From Seriola aureovittata (taxonomy: Eukaryota > Chordata > Actinopteri > Carangiformes > Carangidae): a stretch of DNA of 64,000 nt. This document shows, piece by piece, positions 58,150-64,000 of this stretch. Below the pieces are notes generated by a model that saw nothing but the letters and a program-made list of their open reading frames with translations, had not been told where the DNA came from and did no database searches. A program made the translations under genes and the position numbers. The first letter of the stretch is position 1. The number at the start of each line of letters is the position of its first letter. The DNA lies in the NCBI RefSeq assembly GCF_021018895.1, contig NC_079368.1, forward strand, positions 186,001 to 250,000. The letters are read 5' to 3'.

Positions 58150-58658
58150 TCACTGAGGCAGGAGTTCAGCACCGAAGAACACCTGGTATTCATTGTTAGC
58201 GATCAGCTGAGGGTGTGTTGAATTCACACGTAGTCTGCTGTTAGCCTCCAGGAGAAAGGAGCCGGCTGTGTATAGGGATTTACTCCAGTGCTTCATCCTG
58301 CAGCTCACTGTGTCCACTGCTGACAGCAGAGGCCTTTCCCCACCGTAACTGTCTCTGATCCAGTACACGATGTTACTGAGTACCTCTTCACCCGAGCACT
58401 CAGGGCCACGCTCACCCTCGTAGGTGATCTGCAGGAAGACTCTGTAGACGCCGTTCCTGGGCACCACAAGGTTCCCACTTGAGTAGTTGAAGCCTCCGTG
58501 ACAGTGGGCGTTTCCTATCTTACTTTCCCATAGAAGGTATTTCCCATCAGTGTTTTTCTCAAATGGAGCTGAGGGTGAGAGCAGAGAGGCAAACATAAAA
58601 CTTAGGAATGTTTTATATATGTATAACCATGGGGTTCGTTGTAAGCTGATAATTTATA

Positions 58659-58701
<43 letters not shown>

Positions 58702-61700
58702 ATAATATATATGTATATATTTATATATAAACACATATATCTGTACATAACTGTAGATAACTGTATATAAGGAGCTGTGGCCCAGCTCCCAGTCAGTTCC
58801 CAGAACAGCCCAATGATCCCAGTTTTACACAATAAGCAGAACAGGAATCTAGTCAGTGTTTATTTATCAGGACGATCTTGTGTAGCTTCATTTTCTGCTC
58901 TGGTTTCATCAGAAATTCTAATAATTTGATTAAAGTCCTCAGCTCAGATCTACAATCATTTCAATGAAAAATGTCTGGTGTTGTATTTACTGTCCAGTCT
59001 GAATTCAAACATACAGAGGAAGGTAAAAACAGATACAGTTGAAAGGGCTGGTTGTTCTGTTTCATGTGTTCATGATTAATTGATCTTTCTTTAATGAATC
59101 TTGTAAAGTGGTTCTGGTTTTTGACTCTGTTCATCACGTGTTACTGAGAGTAGCTGCAGCTTTCAACTGTGACCAGCTCTGACTCATAATGGACATTACT
59201 GAAAATCCAGTGTGATGATTCACAGCTCTTACGCTTGGTCCAGAGCATTTTCCCATTTTCAAGTCAAAAGAAAAAGTCACTATTAAAGTCAATGTTTGCT
59301 TCATACACAAAATAATAGTCTGTATAGTCTGATTATATAGTTGTTTATGTATTAGTCACTTTGCATCACAAAAAACGAAGACACGAAGGGAACGTATAAT
59401 GTAAACAGATATAGAAATGAAAAGGATATGATGTGTATGATACCATGTGTCAATGATGTGTGTTTGCGTGTGTGAGTGATTTCTCACGGTTTATATGTGA
59501 TGTAGTCGTATTTATCTGTGGGAGGGAAAGTATAATGGACAATAATGATGTAATATAAATATAGATAAACAAAAAATAAAAACAAAACAATATATAATAA
59601 TGATGATGTTTTATATGATATCAAAAAAGAGGAAAAAAAGAATAATAATAAATCTAATGAAAAGAATATGCTGATATGATATTGTAAAATGTATGTTAAT
59701 AGAATAATATAACCATTGTGTGGTGGCTGATTATATAGTTAAAATACAGTATATTATAATTTATAGGTTCATTCAGTTTACATGTTATGTTAAGCGACCA
59801 AACACAGAAAACCTTATTCAAACAGTGACTTTGCACTGAAGCACTTAGTTTTACCTGTTAGCAATGCGCTTGGATTCTCCAAGCCTGAAAGTTGCTGCTG
59901 TTTGTCGCTGATTCCTACAAGAGAGATTTAAAAAGTGTTTTAAACTTTGATGAATGACTGATTTTATAAGAAGCCAAGATTAGCTGTGATCTCACTAGAT
60001 GACAAAACAAGATATTTACCTGATGATTGGCTGTCCGGCTGCTTCATGAGCTGAAAGGAAACAAACACTTTTTTAGCAACATTTGTTATAAAAAGAAATT
60101 TGCATAACACAGACACAAGTTAATTTAGAAAGTCGTCAGACCCTGTCACTTTTTTCACATTTTGTCATGTTGCAGTCTTATGCTGAAATTGTTTTAAATT
60201 AATTTTCCCCTCATCAATCTAGACTCAGTCCCCCATAATGACGTGAAAACAATTTTAGAAATGTATGCAAATTTATTAAAAAAGGAAAAACTGACATAAT
60301 GTATTCAGACACTTTACTATGACTGTTAGTTTAGCTCAGTTTCCTCCATTTGAGCTGATTGGACACCTACTGTCTATTGGGTGTCACAGCTGACATTGCA
60401 GATCAGAGCAGAAACCATGAGGAGGAAGGAGCAGCTGCAGAGCTCAGAGACAGGATTGTGTCAAGGCTCACATCTTGGGAGAGATACAGAAAAATATCTG
60501 CTATGCTAACTACATGCATCTACATATACGTTGTTTCCAGGTGAGAGCAGCACCAAAAGTTACCAATAAATTCCAGTCAGGCACTTTGCAGCCAGTGCAT
60601 ATTATATATTATAGATATATAATATCTATCAGTGGCAATGTATCTACCTGGCTAAAACCAAATCCAAAACTGACCTGGTTACATCAAACATCTGGATACC
60701 TGAACATGTCTGTCCATTAGTGGTGGGTAATGACTGTGGAGTTATGAGGGAGAAATGAATTTAACTGCTTTTAGCATAAAACTGCAACATAACAAAATGT
60801 GAAAAAAGAGAGGGAGTCAGTACTTTCTGAATGCACTGTACATATTACAATGAATGCATCAGCAACTTCGCTAAATAATGTAATGCGTCACTTGAATAAT
60901 TCTAAAATATAAACTGACCCCAGCTTATGTAATTAATTTTTATAATGAACATTATATTTTAACACATACAACCTAATATCAGCGCGTTTAAATATAAAGA
61001 CTACTACCACAATGTTCTGTATAACCAGTAGCAGAACAATATTCATATCATTATTATTATGAATATTATAGAATATAAAAATATCTATTATAGTAACTAA
61101 GGATTTAAATCTACAGTAATTTGTAGAATATTTAGCACAAGCTAATGCTACTTCAGCTTTGCCTGGTCATATATGGTACTAAAGAATTAAATGACGCATT
61201 ACACAAACACAGTTTAAAAGGAAACTGAGTCATTGACTAATAGGACAAGGCAAGCTAAATGTAAATCTGACAGCCCATGCTAATGAGCAAGGCTAATATA
61301 ACACAGAAAAGCAACAGCCATATGAGGGAGGGTATTTTTCATTTTAAAGATTTTTATTAGTTATTTTCCACCAATATCTTTATATGTTTAAAACCAGCAA
61401 AAACAGCTCGTTGTTAAATCTGAAGGGCAGCACCACGCTAGGCGGCGAACCTCCCTAAGATTTATCAGGCGAAGAAGAAATGGGGACGTATCTTGTTACT
61501 AAGCAACGAACCAACAAAAAGACAAGATGGCTCCGCCCTGTCACTCCTCAAAATTATTTTAGAACTTCGTTAAAGCGTTTAGGGAAAACAAAGTCGCATC
61601 ATTCCTTTGAGGACACCTGAACGTGTCTGTCTAGGGTAATGGTGCTTTCTTTGTACTGCCGATTCATAATTAATAAAAAAAAAAGTGCACTTTGTGTGCT

Positions 61701-62212
61701 GGCGAACAGCAGGACACCCCGAGGTGAGCACCTGCTGCGGAAAACATGGTTGATAAATCAGTTTGTTAGCTAACTTCAGCAACCGGAAATAAACTTCGAC
61801 CTGCTCAGTGAGCGTAAAAAACTCTAAACTTCATAGCAGCACGTTTAGCGACGTTTCCACAAGTTGCTCAGTTATAAAAAGAAAAAAAAGACTATACATT
61901 AATAATTCGACACCTTTAAGTAACACAAAGTTCAAAACAATGATAGCTTTGTTCAACCAGCAGCAACACCAGCGGCTGTTAGCTGAAGGACAGTATTTGG
62001 TGTATAAATGTTACCTGGTCGTGCAGTGACTCGGGACCTCGCCCTCCCAGTACAACAAGTAAAGCCACAGCTGCTGAACTCAGTAGCAGGACCACCACGG
62101 TTAAAAGCTGAACCATTCGCAGTAACCGCGTCTCTTTTCTGCGGATGAGTTGGATCGAGGTGTTGTGCAGATAGAGTCCTGCCTCCCCCACGGAGTAGCC
62201 GTCGTCGTCCAT
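58150..62212 (-). CDS. TNF superfamily ligand, four exons, 235 residues
   Basis: Minus-strand exons are 62,212-62,015, 60,050-60,020, 59,914-59,855 and 58,568-58,150, all GT-AG and in phase, with the stop at 58,152-58,150. The start ATG at 62,212 opens a short cytoplasmic tail with RRKE before a hydrophobic segment at about residues 34-56, so the protein is type II. Exon 4 encodes the TNF homology domain (about 103-235): LLWES near 108, GNLVVPRNGVYRVF, then a C154/C186 pair in the positions of the TNF disulphide, and a final VFFGAELL strand. NYS at 124-126 is a glycosylation sequon. Such ligands act as trimers on immune or epithelial cells through TNF receptors. I cannot decide among teleost TNF-like, lymphotoxin-like or TNFSF14/15-like members. 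It is convergent with sh3glb2. Confidence 0.85.
58657..58740. repeat. (TA)n-rich microsatellite
   Basis: TATATATA runs with short GT interruptions, in intron 3 of the TNF-family gene. Confidence 0.9.
60121..60838 (+). mobile_element. Tc1-like element remnant in the TNF-family intron 1
   Basis: The left TCAGACCCTGTCACTTTTTT and right GTACTTTCTGAATGCACTG (ended by TA) are the two ends of a common fish Tc1 family. The centre has the N-terminal transposase start (AACCATGAGGAGGAAGGAGC, then AGCTCAGAGACAGGATTGTG). The catalytic part is deleted. Confidence 0.75.
61490..61531. promoter_or_regulatory. RFX X-box-like and YY1-like motifs in the TNF-family intron 1
   Basis: GTTACTAAGCAAC at 61,495-61,507 fits an imperfect X-box and AAGATGGC at 61,524-61,531 fits a YY1 site. 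The area 61,430-61,560 is richer in CpG than nearby DNA. A promoter is inferred from motifs only. Confidence 0.3.
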
Positions 62213-63369
62213 ACCGCTGTTTTCTCACTCGAGGATCACCGTTTCCATTTATCAGCGCGGGTTCGCCCACGTTGAAAACCGCAGGTCTGAGGTTTGTCAC
62301 GATTTAACACCGCGTTTCGAGACTCTAACGCCAACTTCTTCTTTCTGAGGTTAGTAGGTCCAAGGACTGCAAAGCGGTTCATCAGCATAAGACGCAATAT
62401 GTCCCGCGACAGAGCTGCTGTTCTCCCAGTCCAGTTTTGACTGCCCCATATCACAGCATGGCCCCACTGTCTGAGCCCTGCTGCTAGGATCAACCCCGGT
62501 ATAGACTGAGAGGGGAGAGAGCCACACCATTGCCACTGACACAGAAACACAGGGTTAATGACTGAAATCAGCCTAATATGACATCAAACATCAGCCCCTA
62601 CCCATAGAGCCACTTCCTGTTGAGACCAACTGTCTGCAAGGCATTAAATAAAAACATTACTGTCAATGTTACTTTAACTGAAACCACAATGCACTTTCTC
62701 ATGACTAATATTCATTCATTATGCAATATTGAGGTCAAATGGAATTAAATGACACCGTGCAGCAGCAGGTGACCCGATGGCCACAATAAGAGACAGAAGT
62801 GAAACTCCCACACAGCAGATTTAACTGTACCTATCCTATAACTGTATTGGAAGTTAACTTGCAGACTAACATATTCTATCAAACCACCCCCCGATCTCTA
62901 TTTGTTTAGTATATTTGGCATAAAATGACGACTTTGGAAACAGAAAGTGCTGTAATATTAACATGAAACGTAAACGAGATTCCTTCTGTCAGCCATTTTA
63001 AACAAGAGGTGTGGGCTTCCAACAGATGTCAGATGTAAAGGTGGGGTTATCAGCCTGTAGCTGTGACTGAGAGGGAGATGATGTTAGCAGTGGTCAGCTG
63101 CAAACCTTGTTCTGAAGAAATAAGATGTTAACAGGAGAATGTAAGTGAGACAGAATAATTAACACATTGTTAATTAAAACCACCCACTGCACAAAAATGT
63201 CTCTTTCTTATAGTGACTTCACAGATGTAGATTTTGTTTTCACATTCATCTGTGATTACCTCATATTTCAGGTTAATGTGTACAACCATCAGTCTCCAGA
63301 CTGCAACATGAAGTATCAACAGTGAAGAACCAAAACCCGCAGTTCCTCTAATGACCACTTGAGTCTGGT
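62213..63369. other. Upstream DNA of the TNF-family gene
   Basis: The first 300 bases hold several CpG sites and could be promoter and 5' UTR. A minus-strand frame at 62,550-62,236 has no recognisable domain. Nothing else identified. Confidence 0.35.
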
Positions 63370-63725
63370 TCCAACAATCCCCATAAATCCCCATTTTAAA
63401 ATGTCCACTTTATCAACTTTACAGTAGAAATAAACATGTTTAAAGCCTGGTACAAAAACAGTTTTGGTTTCGATAGCTAATTTACTCTTTCATGACAACT
63501 GTTTCAACTCACCTGTTTACATTTTATTAAGGCTTAAAGTTATGGAGAATTGAGGGCATGGCCTCTGAGTGACAGATGGGTGAACGTGTGCTTGCCACGA
63601 AACACCTTCACCGAAGTCTTGGCACTTGGATCAGCTGGGAGTTAGGGGCGGAGTCAGGCACTGCCAAGATTGTGACAGTGGCGCAGCTCTTTGAGTTTCA
63701 GAAACCAGTGGGTGAGGTCACAGAG
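63370..63725 (-). repeat. Dispersed repeat, copy 2 of an inverted pair
   Basis: Reverse orientation of 55,436-55,740, including AATCCCCATAAA, AAGGCTTAAAGTTATGG and CAGGCACTGCCAAGAT. Confidence 0.8.
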
Positions 63726-64000
63726 GCTACTTCCACCTTTATTTACGGTGTGCAGTTTATGCACAAGCAAGATTTTGTGACATTACAACTAGTGTGGAAG
63801 CCAGCCACAGTCCTTTTAAACCTCCAGTTAACAGACTTCACAGTTGAGCAGACATCTTGTGTCCAGCTGTTCGATATTTGAAGTCAACATTTACATATTC
63901 ATACATTCTGGATTTTTGAATGAGTGAGAAGAAGTAGATGCAATTTTAACTAATTAATTTAACTTTTTTGTGAAAACAAACATATCTGAGCAGAACATCT

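Noticed and set aside
62236..62550. 104-codon minus-strand frame upstream of the TNF-family gene
   Set aside because: No recognisable domain, and it overlaps the probable promoter and 5' UTR.

Overview
The window looks like teleost fish nuclear DNA. It has spliced genes with GT-AG introns, a recognisable endophilin-B2 gene, a TNF-family ligand gene, and a dense load of repeats typical of teleosts: CACTA/EnSpm, hAT, L2 LINE, several Tc1/mariner families and tRNA-derived SINEs. I cannot name the species. No computation or database search was run; every family call rests on reading the translations and repeat ends by eye.

Positions 1-20,408 are a nest of mobile elements. Two near-identical CACTA (Tnp2-type) copies face each other. 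Copy A (1-4191, plus strand) is cut by the window edge. Copy B (11,505-20,408, transposase on minus) appears to be a whole element of about 8.9 kb. Copy B carries the transposase gene and, head to head with it, a seven-exon SAM-domain-like gene (16,354-19,705) with one premature stop. The ends of copy B share short subterminal motifs, which supports treating the SAM-like gene as element cargo. Between the copies lie an L2 LINE (4192-7842) that starts exactly at the end of copy A, a hAT element (8056-10,389) with a perfect 8-bp target duplication, a second L2 copy with a large internal deletion nested inside that hAT, and a fragment resembling the intracellular C-terminal domain of P2X7 receptors. 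A 64-bp perfect palindrome sits at the right end of copy B.

Positions 21.4-53.7 kb hold sh3glb2 (endophilin-B2) on the plus strand: 12 coding exons at 21,499-50,881, 384 codons plus a stop, with every reading phase joining cleanly. It includes a 12-nt microexon and two further small exons in the region known to be variably spliced in this family. Its introns hold Tc1/mariner copies, SINEs, a possible solo LTR, and several tandem repeats.

Positions 58.1-62.2 kb hold a four-exon TNF-superfamily ligand gene on the minus strand, convergent with sh3glb2. The predicted product is a 235-residue type II membrane protein. Two inverted copies of a dispersed repeat flank it at 55.4 and 63.4 kb. The remaining intergenic DNA shows only repeats or nothing I can identify.
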